Below, piece by piece: positions 22,191 to 30,269 of a stretch of DNA of 41,666 nt. Numbering within the stretch: the stretch's first letter is position 1; the number at the start of each line of letters is the position of its first letter. The position numbers and the translations under genes were made by a program. Source of the stretch: a virus; IMG/VR virus record IMGVR_UViG_3300023082_000020, positions 1-41,666 of that record, one strand, 5' to 3'. The notes under the pieces were generated by a model. That model made no database searches. It saw only the letters and a list, made by a program, of their open reading frames with translations, and was not told the DNA's origin.

Positions 22191-23336
22191 ATGACCGAAC
22201 TCAGCACGCAGCTTTCCGAGCCGCAGCCTTACGACGAGTCCACGCAACTGGATGAAGGACGGCCTACCACAGAGGGCCAACCCGCGAAGGAACCAGAGGT
22301 TAAGGAAAGCCGACTTGACGCGATCAAGCGCGCTGCTGAAGACGTTGCCCCGAAAGAGGATGTAAAGGCTGATGAACCCAAGGCGGAGAAGTCTCCCGAT
22401 AAGGTTGAGGCTGAACCGGCCAAGGCGGAAACGAAGCCAGAGGAAAAGCCAGCCCCCGAGTTAAAGGCCGAGACGGATAAGCCCAAGCGCTCTCCCATTG
22501 AAGCGCCTGTCAAGTTCATGCCGCGTGCCAAGGAATTGTGGGCTAACACGCCTCACGAAGTTCGCGCCGACATGCAGCGGGTTATCTCCGAAGCTGAGAC
22601 GGAAGCCGCTACCGCACGTGAGAGCGTGAAGGAATATGAGTCCATCCGTCCCTATGCGGAAATGGCTAAGCAATCCGGCACCACGATCGATCAGGCGCTC
22701 AAGAGCTACATCGGTATCGAGCAGACATTCCGCGCCAATCCGTCAGAGGGGTTTAAGACGCTCCTGTCGAATATGCAGATGAACCCGGTTCAGGCAATCG
22801 GTAGCATCTTGCAGGCCTACGGAGTACGCCCTGAGCAGCTTGCCGAGCATATCGCGCAGAACCCGAACGAATACACCTCGCTTGCTCGCCCGCAGCAACA
22901 GCCTCAGCCTCAGAGCGATCAGCGCGTACAGACCCTTGAGCAGCAGGTTCAGGAGATGAAGGCGCAGCTTGTCCACAGAGACGTGGAAGACAAGATCATT
23001 GCACCGTTTGCACGTGAGAATCCGCGTTATCACGAATTGCAAGACACTATTGCAGCATTTCTAAATTCTGATATGGTGCCAAAGAGCCTTAGTCCACATG
23101 ATCGACTAGCGGCAGCGTATGACATGGCGGTTCGCATTAGTCCGGCCAAGAAAAGCGCTCCTGCTACCGAAGAGGACGAAGGCGAGACGACCGCGCTGGC
23201 AAAAGACTTCGGCGGTGACAAATCCGTAAGAGGCGCTCCTGCATCTGGGGTCGATACGACCAACAAGCGCAGGGGTAAACTGTCACGCGGCGATGCTCTA
23301 AACGCGGCAATGGCCGAATTTGGAATCGCCCATTAA
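22191..23336 (+). CDS. Scaffolding protein
   Basis: A 381-residue protein, start set at 22191, two bases after the upstream stop. The first 120 residues are Pro/Glu/Lys-rich and disordered; the middle is helical (ESVKEYESIRPYAEMAKQSG; FKTLLSNMQMNPVQAIGSIL), then a Gln/Pro-rich linker and a coiled coil (VQTLEQQVQEMKAQLVHRDV). The C-terminus is basic. Charged, helical and located directly before the major capsid gene, this is the usual form and place of a scaffold, which guides procapsid assembly and then leaves. Confidence 0.8.
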   Translation: MTELSTQLSEPQPYDESTQLDEGRPTTEGQPAKEPEVKESRLDAIKRAAEDVAPKEDVKADEPKAEKSPDKVEAEPAKAETKPEEKPAPELKAETDKPKRSPIEAPVKFMPRAKELWANTPHEVRADMQRVISEAETEAATARESVKEYESIRPYAEMAKQSGTTIDQALKSYIGIEQTFRANPSEGFKTLLSNMQMNPVQAIGSILQAYGVRPEQLAEHIAQNPNEYTSLARPQQQPQPQSDQRVQTLEQQVQEMKAQLVHRDVEDKIIAPFARENPRYHELQDTIAAFLNSDMVPKSLSPHDRLAAAYDMAVRISPAKKSAPATEEDEGETTALAKDFGGDKSVRGAPASGVDTTNKRRGKLSRGDALNAAMAEFGIAH

Positions 23337-23349
23337 GGGATAAAAGGCG

Positions 23350-24363
23350 ATGCCCGCAGTCGTAACAGACCGCAATTACCGCCAGGTACTGACGACCGCG
23401 ATGGCTTACCGCACTCGCGAAATTCAGGATCTGGTTTTCAACTCCAACCCCGTTTCCGCCCTGCTCCGTGAGCGCGGGAAGTACAAGACGTACACCGGCC
23501 CGGAAATCCGCGTCACGCTCCAGATCGACAAGCTGGGTGGACAGTGGTTCACTGGCTACGATTACCTGGACATCCAGCCCAAGGAAATCCTGAACGACGC
23601 CGTGTTTACCCCGAAGAATCTGTTTGTTGGCTTCTCGCTGACGGGAACGGAGCTTCTGGCGAACGAGGGCCGTACTCGCATCTATAACCTGATGGACGAG
23701 TATATGCAGACCGCTGAATCCTCGATGCAGGATCTGTGGGAAGTGGCACTTCACGGCAACGGTACGGCAGATGCAGGTCGTCAGATGATTGGCTTCGGCG
23801 GGGCTCTCCCAATCGCTGCCACGACGGGTACGTATGGCGGTATCGACCGTGCAACGAACCCGATCTGGCGCACGACCACGTACAGCGTTCCAGGTGGCGA
23901 CTTCGCTGATCTGGGCACGGTATGGGACAGCACCACGGCGCGTCCGATCATCGAACGCATTGCGGCGCTTCGGTCGAAGGGCCGGCGTCACCCGGGCTTG
24001 GCTGTTGCTGACTTGGCTTCCTATCAGGCGGTTTCCGCTTCGATGGTCGCTCATCAGCGCATCACCAAGCAGGGCGGTGCGGCTTCTCTCGGGTTCGATA
24101 CCCTTGAGATCGTCACGCCTGCCGGTCGCGTGGAAATGGTTTGTGCAACGGGTGTCGGTAACGTCATGCCCGCCAACACGATCTACTTCCTCGATCTGGA
24201 CGGTCTGGATCTGTACTATCATCCGAGCCGCAACATGGTTCCGCTGTTTCCGGGTGATGGCGCACAGCCAATCAATCAGGACGCAGTGGCGCAGGGTCTG
24301 GTGTGGAACGGTGAGTTGGTCATGTCCAACCCGCGTTACAGCGCCCGCCTCATCACGGCCTGA
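23350..24363 (+). CDS. Major capsid protein
   Basis: A 337-residue protein directly after the scaffold, with AAGG before the ATG. Features include an N-terminal helix (AMAYRTREIQDLVFNSNPVS), a Gln/Trp-rich strand (VTLQIDKLGGQWFTGYDYLD), MQDLWEVALHGNGT, and a C-terminal block (YFLDLDGLDLYYHPSRNMVP, then GLVWNGELVMSNPR). The position, length and this C-terminal pattern fit HK97-fold coat proteins of podoviruses. It is the building block of the icosahedral head. No protease gene is near, so maturation probably does not need cleavage. Confidence 0.85.
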   Translation: MPAVVTDRNYRQVLTTAMAYRTREIQDLVFNSNPVSALLRERGKYKTYTGPEIRVTLQIDKLGGQWFTGYDYLDIQPKEILNDAVFTPKNLFVGFSLTGTELLANEGRTRIYNLMDEYMQTAESSMQDLWEVALHGNGTADAGRQMIGFGGALPIAATTGTYGGIDRATNPIWRTTTYSVPGGDFADLGTVWDSTTARPIIERIAALRSKGRRHPGLAVADLASYQAVSASMVAHQRITKQGGAASLGFDTLEIVTPAGRVEMVCATGVGNVMPANTIYFLDLDGLDLYYHPSRNMVPLFPGDGAQPINQDAVAQGLVWNGELVMSNPRYSARLITA

Positions 24364-24381
24364 TAGGAAAGGAATAACACA

Positions 24382-24714
24382 ATGGCTTTCCGTACAACTC
24401 CTTCGCTCGGGCCGGGCATCGAAACTGTCATTCCAGCCGGTCAGGTCTGGTTCGACATTCCAGGTGCTATGTCGCTCATTTCGCCACGTCTCGGTTCCAA
24501 CGTAACCGGGTCGGATGGTCATATCTACGTTCTCTGTCAGGCATCGGCGGCAATTGCTGCTGCGGCTGCACCGGGTACGCAGGTGACGATCACTGAACCA
24601 GCCTTCACGGCTGCGGCTGGTGCTGGCGGTTACTATGCTCCGAACTCCACGATTGCACCTTCTGGTGTACCGATCGGCGGGTTCTTCTGGGCTCGTAGCG
24701 CAGTTATCTCGTAA
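24382..24714 (+). CDS. Probable head decoration protein
   Basis: A 110-residue beta-rich, Ala/Gly-rich protein (ETVIPAGQVWFDIPGAM, then a poly-Ala stretch, then STIAPSGVPIGGFFWARSAV). AAGGA precedes the start. Its place right after the coat gene, small size and beta-rich composition fit a decoration or stabilisation protein on the head surface. Family not identified. Confidence 0.55.
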   Translation: MAFRTTPSLGPGIETVIPAGQVWFDIPGAMSLISPRLGSNVTGSDGHIYVLCQASAAIAAAAAPGTQVTITEPAFTAAAGAGGYYAPNSTIAPSGVPIGGFFWARSAVIS

Positions 24715-24722
24715 ACAGGGTT

Positions 24723-24746
24723 GGGGATGGGTCACGGCTCATCCCC
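24723..24746 (+). other. RNA hairpin after the coat and decoration genes
   Basis: GGGGATG (24723-24729) pairs perfectly with CATCCCC (24740-24746) around a ten-base loop. No T run follows, so it is a weak terminator at best; it could damp downstream transcription or protect the 3' end of the abundant coat mRNA. Confidence 0.4.
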
Positions 24747-24766
24747 TCTCGCATTAAGGACGATTT

Positions 24767-25537
24767 ATGGGCTTGGACGCTTTCTCCCGCGAGGATCTTG
24801 ATCGGGCTGGTTATGCTATTCCCGGCGAGACGAAGAACAAGACTGTCACTCCGTATTTCCGGTATGAAAGCTTGCTTAATGCGCCTCAGAGCGAGATCCA
24901 GAAAAAGCCCATATTCGATTTGAAGGAAGTGGTGGAACTCCGCTTCGCAGCCAACACGCAATACAAGCCGGTTTTTCTTGTTGAGGAGCCTTGCGAGTTG
25001 GACAATCGCGGCGGCGTTCAGATGACATGGGCTGAACGTTTCAAGTCGCAGTACCAGGCATTTCTCGCGGGCTCCGAGCAGGAAGCTGAAGGCACCCCGC
25101 TTGAGGAATTGCTGGTTTACGGAATGTCGCAGGCTCAGCTTTCGCTCTGTCGCGCACTCAACATCTATTCGATCGAAGCCCTTGCTCATATCGAGGGACC
25201 GGGCATCAAAAAGCTCGGGGTTCACGGCAACACGATCAAGCCGATGGCGCAGAAGTATCTTGAGGATCGAGCTGACGGACGGACGCAGCAGAGCGAGATC
25301 AACGAACTCAAGCGCAAGATTGCTGAGCTTACGGCAAATCAGATGGCTGGAATGGGCGAGGAAGTTTCCCTTTCCACCTCGATTCCCATCAATCCTCCGA
25401 TCCTGCCAGATGGCTATGAGGACATGAGCGACGACAAGCTCCGTGAGGAAATTGAGCGGCTAGCGGGTGCCAAGCCTCACCATCGTACCTCACGCGCTAA
25501 CCTCGTCTCCATGTATGAGCAGGCTAAAGCTGCGTGA
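24767..25537 (+). CDS. Structural-region protein with HhH-like and SAP-like segments
   Basis: A 256-residue protein with AAGGA before the ATG. A beta-rich first half is followed by LEELLVYGMSQAQLSLCRALN and IYSIEALAHIEGPGIKKLG, which reads like a helix-hairpin-helix segment. A coiled coil (SEINELKRKIAELTANQ) and a C-terminal helical hook (MSDDKLREEIERLAGAK, with HRTSRANLVSMYEQA) resembling a SAP/HeH fold follow. Such segments bind DNA or subunits. Located between head and adaptor genes, probably a minor head protein. Confidence 0.5.
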   Translation: MGLDAFSREDLDRAGYAIPGETKNKTVTPYFRYESLLNAPQSEIQKKPIFDLKEVVELRFAANTQYKPVFLVEEPCELDNRGGVQMTWAERFKSQYQAFLAGSEQEAEGTPLEELLVYGMSQAQLSLCRALNIYSIEALAHIEGPGIKKLGVHGNTIKPMAQKYLEDRADGRTQQSEINELKRKIAELTANQMAGMGEEVSLSTSIPINPPILPDGYEDMSDDKLREEIERLAGAKPHHRTSRANLVSMYEQAKAA

Positions 25538-26274
25538 CCATCGCTATCGCAGTAACCCCCTCGGGGCCAACGGCGGGGAGCGTTCCTATCTTGGGGGCGC
25601 TTCAGTCGGCTGCGATACGCTTGCTGGGACAGAAGCCCTCGACATTCTTCGGTGCGCCTCAGTCATCCGTGTTTGAGATGGAAATGACCGACCTTGTTAA
25701 CGAGGTTGCTCAGGACATCTGCAAATATCAGGATTGGCAGGCTCTAACCCGCATAGCCTCTCTAACGGGTGACGGCTCCAGCACGACCGCTGAACTCCCA
25801 GAAGACTATGACCGCCAGACCCTTAGCAGCGATCTGCAATCGGCAGCGAATTGGGCTTGGGGCTTCCAGCATGTTACCGACTTAAACCAGTTCATCTACA
25901 ATCGGGACAGCGGGTGGGGGCAATGGCCGGGTGGCTGGATTATCTACGGGGGTCAACTCCAGTTTCAGCCTGCGCCTAGTGGTGAGACGCAGTTTCCCTA
26001 CATATCATCGAACTACGCTTACGGTGCGGATGGTGTGTTGAAGCCTGCTTTCACAGCGGACACCGACATATTTCTCCTGCCTGCACGCCTGCTCACGCTT
26101 GGGTTGGTATGGCGCTGGAGAGAGAATAAGAAGCTGGATGCTACCGGAGATCAGGAAGCGTTTATCAAGGCGCTGGATGAGTATGCAGGTAAGGACAAAG
26201 GCTCCTCCATCATCCGGTTCAACGGCTCGCGGCGTTGGAATACGTCCGTACCTTATACGGGGACTGCTTGGTAA
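25534..26274 (+). CDS. Head-tail adaptor (P22 gp4-like)
   Basis: A 246-residue protein, GTG start in a GTGA overlap. Visible are an N-terminal helical region (SAAIRLLGQKPSTFF; EMTDLVNEVAQDICKYQDWQ), a central beta section with Trp (WGQWPGGWIIYGGQLQFQP) and a basic helical end (LVWRWRENKKLDATGDQEAF). This matches the layout of phage adaptor proteins that bind the portal and close the head, as P22 gp4 does. Followed by a small protein and the gp10-like hub, the same order as in P22-type phages. Confidence 0.7.
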   Translation: MTIAIAVTPSGPTAGSVPILGALQSAAIRLLGQKPSTFFGAPQSSVFEMEMTDLVNEVAQDICKYQDWQALTRIASLTGDGSSTTAELPEDYDRQTLSSDLQSAANWAWGFQHVTDLNQFIYNRDSGWGQWPGGWIIYGGQLQFQPAPSGETQFPYISSNYAYGADGVLKPAFTADTDIFLLPARLLTLGLVWRWRENKKLDATGDQEAFIKALDEYAGKDKGSSIIRFNGSRRWNTSVPYTGTAW

Positions 26275-26588
26275 TGCCGTTTCATCCGACCGGGCCTAGC
26301 TGTCGTGTGACGGTATCCACGCAAACCCCCAAGACAATCAAGCTTGAAGGCTTGCCAGGGGAGAAGAGGGTCATCCGCCTCTTGTCCATGACGTATCCCA
26401 GCCCAGCCACATGCTTTTTCAGCCTTGGCGCTGATTCGGTTACGGTGGACTCGGAAACCGGGATGCCCTTGGATCTGGCTAACGGCAAAGAGCAATTCGT
26501 CAGCGTAGGGGATGAGACGCACCTAGCTCTGATGATGAACAACAATGCGAATTACACGATTGCTGTGACGCCCGGCGAAATCGTGTAA
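26274..26588 (+). CDS. Small virion protein, 104 aa
   Basis: Starts at 26274 by TAATG overlap (MPFHPTGPSCRVTVSTQTPK). Beta-rich, with DSETGMPLDLANGKEQFVSV and a C-terminal NANYTIAVTPGEIV. Likely a small head-tail joining or tail protein from its place between the adaptor and the hub; no family recognised. Confidence 0.5.
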   Translation: MPFHPTGPSCRVTVSTQTPKTIKLEGLPGEKRVIRLLSMTYPSPATCFFSLGADSVTVDSETGMPLDLANGKEQFVSVGDETHLALMMNNNANYTIAVTPGEIV

Positions 26589-26597
26589 GGTGGACCT

Positions 26598-28175
26598 ATG
26601 GTCTACGCACGTCGTCAAACATCGCCAAAGCCGCTTAAGTCTCAGCAAAAGGCTTGGACGGCTCCGATTGCGGGATGGGTGGCAAACAGGGCTCTAGCCA
26701 ACCCGTCAGAACTAGGCGTTAAGCAGGGCGCTGCGATCCTCGATAACTTCTTCCCCAAGTCATCCAGCGTGATCCTGCGGCGGGGCAAGGAGCGTTACGC
26801 CACCCTTCCCTCTGACCCCACAGCCCTCTTCTCATTCAAGGACGGACAGAACCGCTCGTTGTTCGCGGCCACGGAAACCACGATCTACGATATTACGGCT
26901 GCACCTGTAGCAGCCCTAGCTGGTAAGACAGGTGGGGATTGGAGCGTCGTTCAGTTCGCTACGACAGGAGATGTTTACCTGATCGGAGTGAATGGCAAGG
27001 ACACAGGCTTCAATTACGACGGAACCGCCTTCACGCCGCTCGCCGTCACTTTCACAGGTGGGCTGACTACCGCTGATATGTCGTTCGTGTGGATCTACAA
27101 AAACCGTCTGTGGTTTGCTCAGAAAGACAGCATGAACGCATGGTATCTGCCGGTCGATACGATCGCGGGCGCGGCTACCATTTTCCCTCTCGCTGGCATT
27201 TTCGGCAAGGGTGGGACGCTGTTGTTCGGGCAATCGTGGAGCCTCGATAGCGGCGCGGCTGGGGGTTTGTCGGAGCAGAACATCTATTGCTCGTCCGAAG
27301 GGGAGGTGGCTGTTTGGCAGGGTGCAGACCCTAACTCGGCAAGCGATTGGCAGAAGGTGGGCGTCTACCGAATTGGAACGCCGTTGGGTAAAAACGCTTT
27401 CCTTCGTGGCGGTGGTGATCTTGCCATTGCAACGAGCGTAGGTCTTGTTCCCCTGTCCAAAGCTGTGTCTCTAGACATCACCTCTCTCAACGTAGCCACC
27501 ATCTCCTACAACATTTCGGATGCTTGGTCGGATGCCATCAAGCTCCGTGGTGCAGAAGGCTGGAATGTAGAGCTTTGGCCTGAACTCAAGATGGCGTTCG
27601 TCTCTCCGCCTGATCTTATCGGATCGTCTGCACCGGTAGCTTTCGTGTCCAACGTTGAGACGGGCGCGTGGTGCCGCTTCACTAACTGGCGCATGGCATG
27701 CATGGAGGTGTTTGAGGGCGAGATGTATTTCGGCTCTCCAGGTGGTTTCATATATCGCGCTAACGTGTCCGGCTTGGACGATGAGACGCCTTATACCGGT
27801 GTCGTCATGCCGTTGTTTGAAGACATGGGAACGCCGTCCTCTCTAAAGGTTGGCAAGATGGGCCGCACTGTGTTGAGGGCGCTGGGGCCGGTAAACGAGA
27901 TCACCAGCCTCCACGTCGATTTTAATACCAACATGGGGCCGGTCCCTGATGCTAGCTCGGGGGCATCCGGCAACCTGTGGGGCACCGCCGTGTGGGGATC
28001 TTCCGTATGGGGATCGACGCTCCCCGAATTTCTCTCTCAGAAATGGCAATCTTTAGGTGGATCTGGCTACGCTCTGTCCCTGTCGTGTCAGGTAACGAGT
28101 GGTGATATTGCTCCGTTGGACGCAGAGATAATCCGTCAAGAGATGACGACCACTCAGGCCGCTGTCATATCGTGA
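26598..28175 (+). CDS. Tail hub / packaged-DNA stabilisation protein (P22 gp10-like)
   Basis: A 525-residue beta-rich protein with AAGGTGG before the ATG. It shows many short strands and Trp/Gly turns (FVWIYKNRLWFAQKDSMNAW; DWSVVQFATTGDVYLIGVNG; LWGTAVWGSSVWGSTLP). The pattern of repeated blades, with GDVYLIG, NRLWFAQ and GEMYFGSPGG, fits the beta-propeller tail-hub proteins of P22-like phages, which sit on the adaptor and hold the DNA in. Position after the adaptor agrees. Confidence 0.75.
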   Translation: MVYARRQTSPKPLKSQQKAWTAPIAGWVANRALANPSELGVKQGAAILDNFFPKSSSVILRRGKERYATLPSDPTALFSFKDGQNRSLFAATETTIYDITAAPVAALAGKTGGDWSVVQFATTGDVYLIGVNGKDTGFNYDGTAFTPLAVTFTGGLTTADMSFVWIYKNRLWFAQKDSMNAWYLPVDTIAGAATIFPLAGIFGKGGTLLFGQSWSLDSGAAGGLSEQNIYCSSEGEVAVWQGADPNSASDWQKVGVYRIGTPLGKNAFLRGGGDLAIATSVGLVPLSKAVSLDITSLNVATISYNISDAWSDAIKLRGAEGWNVELWPELKMAFVSPPDLIGSSAPVAFVSNVETGAWCRFTNWRMACMEVFEGEMYFGSPGGFIYRANVSGLDDETPYTGVVMPLFEDMGTPSSLKVGKMGRTVLRALGPVNEITSLHVDFNTNMGPVPDASSGASGNLWGTAVWGSSVWGSTLPEFLSQKWQSLGGSGYALSLSCQVTSGDIAPLDAEIIRQEMTTTQAAVIS

Positions 28176-28564
28176 TCGTCTCTGACGAGAGGGTTGCGCG
28201 GTTCGTCAGTGAAAGCCTCGGGTTCGGATTGTGCCCGCCATACGTCAGCCTTGGTATCGAGCGAGACGGCAAGATCATTGCAGGCGTCCTGTTCAATCAT
28301 TTCGAGGGCGCGGACATTCATTTCACGGCAGCGGGTAAGGGGTGGACGCCTGAGTTTATGCGAGCCGTGGGCGATTATGTATTCGGCAGCCTAGAATGCC
28401 AGCGCATGACCTCCATCACCGAGAGCGAAACCGTGGCTAAGCTGGCGGAGAGGCTAGGCGGAAAACGTGAGGGATGCCTCAGGAATCACTTCGGATATGG
28501 CCGGAACGGCATAATCGTAGGGGTGTTGAAGTCGGAGTTTAGGTGGTGTAGGGTGCAACGATAA
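28172..28564 (+). CDS. GNAT-like acetyltransferase fold protein
   Basis: A 130-residue protein starting at GTG 28172 (GTGA overlap). The middle strands and helix (ERDGKIIAGVLFNHFEGADI; HFTAAGKGWTPEFMRAVGDY; VFGSLECQRMTSITES) and the C-terminal LAERLGGKREGCLRNHFG resemble the GNAT proteins often found beside podovirus tail genes, which keep the fold but whose substrate is unknown. Its place among virion genes suggests modification of a virion or host protein. Confidence 0.65.
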   Translation: MIVSDERVARFVSESLGFGLCPPYVSLGIERDGKIIAGVLFNHFEGADIHFTAAGKGWTPEFMRAVGDYVFGSLECQRMTSITESETVAKLAERLGGKREGCLRNHFGYGRNGIIVGVLKSEFRWCRVQR

Positions 28565-28599
28565 ATGGCGCGGCTGGATTGACTCTGCGCTTCCTCTGA

Positions 28600-29562
28600 A
28601 TGTGGAAGCGTATCGAAGTGGTATCGACACCAAAGCCGCCAGACCCGATGCAGACAGCCCAAGCCCAGAGTGGGTTGAATACTAATACTGCCATCACGCA
28701 AAATTTGCTCAACATGACCAATCAGGTTGGCCCGTGGGGATCGACCACGTACAACCCGACCGGGACCCAGAGCTACACTGATTCCAGCGGGAAGACGGTA
28801 ACGCTCCCTCAGTACACCCAGACCACGCAATATAGCCCCGAACAGCAAGCCATCTTCGACAAGACGACGGCAGCGCAGACGAACATCGCTGACATCGCCG
28901 CTCAGCAGTCGGACAGCCTCAAAGGTTATCTGAACAGCGGCTTCAAGTTCGATAACGGCAGCACGTTCAACGCTCCCACGGCTACGGCTCCCACTCCGTT
29001 TTCATTCGATAATGGGGATGCTCAGAATTGGGCTTATGATCTGGGATCGCAGCGCATCCTCCCCCAGCAGCGGGAGGCCCAGGCTGCTCTTGAAACCCAG
29101 CTTACAAACAAGGGTATCCGTCCCGGCACGCAGGCTTGGAATAGTGAAATGGAACGCCTTGGTCGGACCAACACGGACCAGCTTAACCAGCTTGCCTTGA
29201 CCGGCAGACAGCAGGCGTTCGGTGAGGCTCAAGGCACGTGGCAGGGCAATGCTAATACGAGTCTGTCCGCTCAGAATCTCGGGTTTAATCAGGCTTTGCA
29301 GGGTCGTCAGCAGAATTTTCAAGAAGCGGTTACGGGTCGCAATCAACCGCTCAATGAGATTTCAGCCCTTCTCTCGGGTTCGCAGATCGCCAATCCGAAC
29401 AGTGGTTTCTCGGCAACTCCGCAAGCTCAGGTGGGCGGTGTGGATTACACAGGCTTGGTGAACAACAATTACAACCAGAAGGTGGCTAGCTCCAATGCGA
29501 TGCTAGGCGGGTTGTTTGGGTTAGCGGGCTCGGCAGCTACGGCGGGGATTAAGTACGGCTGA
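28600..29562 (+). CDS. Gln/Asn-rich virion (ejection-type) protein
   Basis: A 320-residue protein very rich in Gln, Asn, Thr and Ser. Start is uncertain: ATG 28600 has no clear ribosome site, and the GTG at 28618 (VVSTPKPPDP) has GGAAG about nine bases upstream. TAQAQSGLNTNTAITQNLLN and GWGS-type blocks, then ETQLTNKGIRPGTQAWNSEM with repeated Q-rich helices, resemble proteins encoded just before podovirus ejection proteins. The C-terminal end is Gly-rich and hydrophobic (LGGLFGLAGSAATAG). Probably part of the ejection set. Confidence 0.55.
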   Translation: MWKRIEVVSTPKPPDPMQTAQAQSGLNTNTAITQNLLNMTNQVGPWGSTTYNPTGTQSYTDSSGKTVTLPQYTQTTQYSPEQQAIFDKTTAAQTNIADIAAQQSDSLKGYLNSGFKFDNGSTFNAPTATAPTPFSFDNGDAQNWAYDLGSQRILPQQREAQAALETQLTNKGIRPGTQAWNSEMERLGRTNTDQLNQLALTGRQQAFGEAQGTWQGNANTSLSAQNLGFNQALQGRQQNFQEAVTGRNQPLNEISALLSGSQIANPNSGFSATPQAQVGGVDYTGLVNNNYNQKVASSNAMLGGLFGLAGSAATAGIKYG

Positions 29563-30269
29563 TGGCGCAGAACATGATCTTCTCTGAACCGCAGCGTATG
29601 CCTGAAATGATGGAGTTCGGCACAACGTTTGGCGTTCCTGCTCAGCCTTTCACATGGGGGCAGGGTGGCGCACGTTTGACGCCTGAACAACTGGCGATGC
29701 AGCAAAAACTTGCTCTGTCCAAGCAGCAGGGCGACTATTCCCCGGTATCCAACATCTTTCAGGGGTTGGGCCGTGTGGCCGACAACGTAACCGGCGCACT
29801 GGACGAAAAGTCTCTTAACAAGGAGGCTTTGGCACAGGCTGGTGATCGTCAGAATAGCATCGCTGCCCTGCTTGCTCCGTCGCCTGAATCGGGTCCGCAG
29901 ACATCCAGCATCGCCGCTGCCCTAGCCAGCACGGACCCTGCCCTGCAATCTGTGGGGAAGATGGCCTATGAGCGGGCCAATCCCAAGCCTACGCAACCCA
30001 ACGAATTTCAGCAGTATCTTCTTGCGAGTGGTGTTCAACCGGGCACGCCAGAATGGCAACGTCAGAACTCACTCAGAGCGCAGGCATCCTACGACCCGAT
30101 CGTAAACGTAACCCTTCCTACGGGGGTATTTGCGGGGCCGCGTTCTATGTTGCCTTCAAGTGGCGCGCCACAGACTCAATCGGGGCCGCAGCCCGGGGCT
30201 GTCATGGACGGATATCGCTTCAAAGGCGGCGATCCCGGCAATCAGGCTAATTGGGAGGCTGTGCGCTAA
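29562..30269 (+). CDS. Ejection-type virion protein, 235 aa
   Basis: Starts at an ATG at 29562 overlapping the previous stop. Pro/Gln/Ala-rich: MAQNMIFSEPQRMPEMMEFG, then QLAMQQKLALSKQQGDYS and SIAALLAPSPESGPQTSSIA, with PNEFQQYLLASGVQPGTPEW near residue 150. Low-complexity and mostly helical. It lies between two likely ejection proteins, and is TAATG-coupled to the large one. Family not identified; role inferred from context. Confidence 0.5.
   Translation: MAQNMIFSEPQRMPEMMEFGTTFGVPAQPFTWGQGGARLTPEQLAMQQKLALSKQQGDYSPVSNIFQGLGRVADNVTGALDEKSLNKEALAQAGDRQNSIAALLAPSPESGPQTSSIAAALASTDPALQSVGKMAYERANPKPTQPNEFQQYLLASGVQPGTPEWQRQNSLRAQASYDPIVNVTLPTGVFAGPRSMLPSSGAPQTQSGPQPGAVMDGYRFKGGDPGNQANWEAVR

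Noticed and set aside
23164-24735. 523-residue minus-strand frame
   Set aside because: It lies fully antisense to the scaffold end, major capsid and decoration genes, is Arg/Cys-rich in the way of GC-rich shadow frames, and shows no domain.
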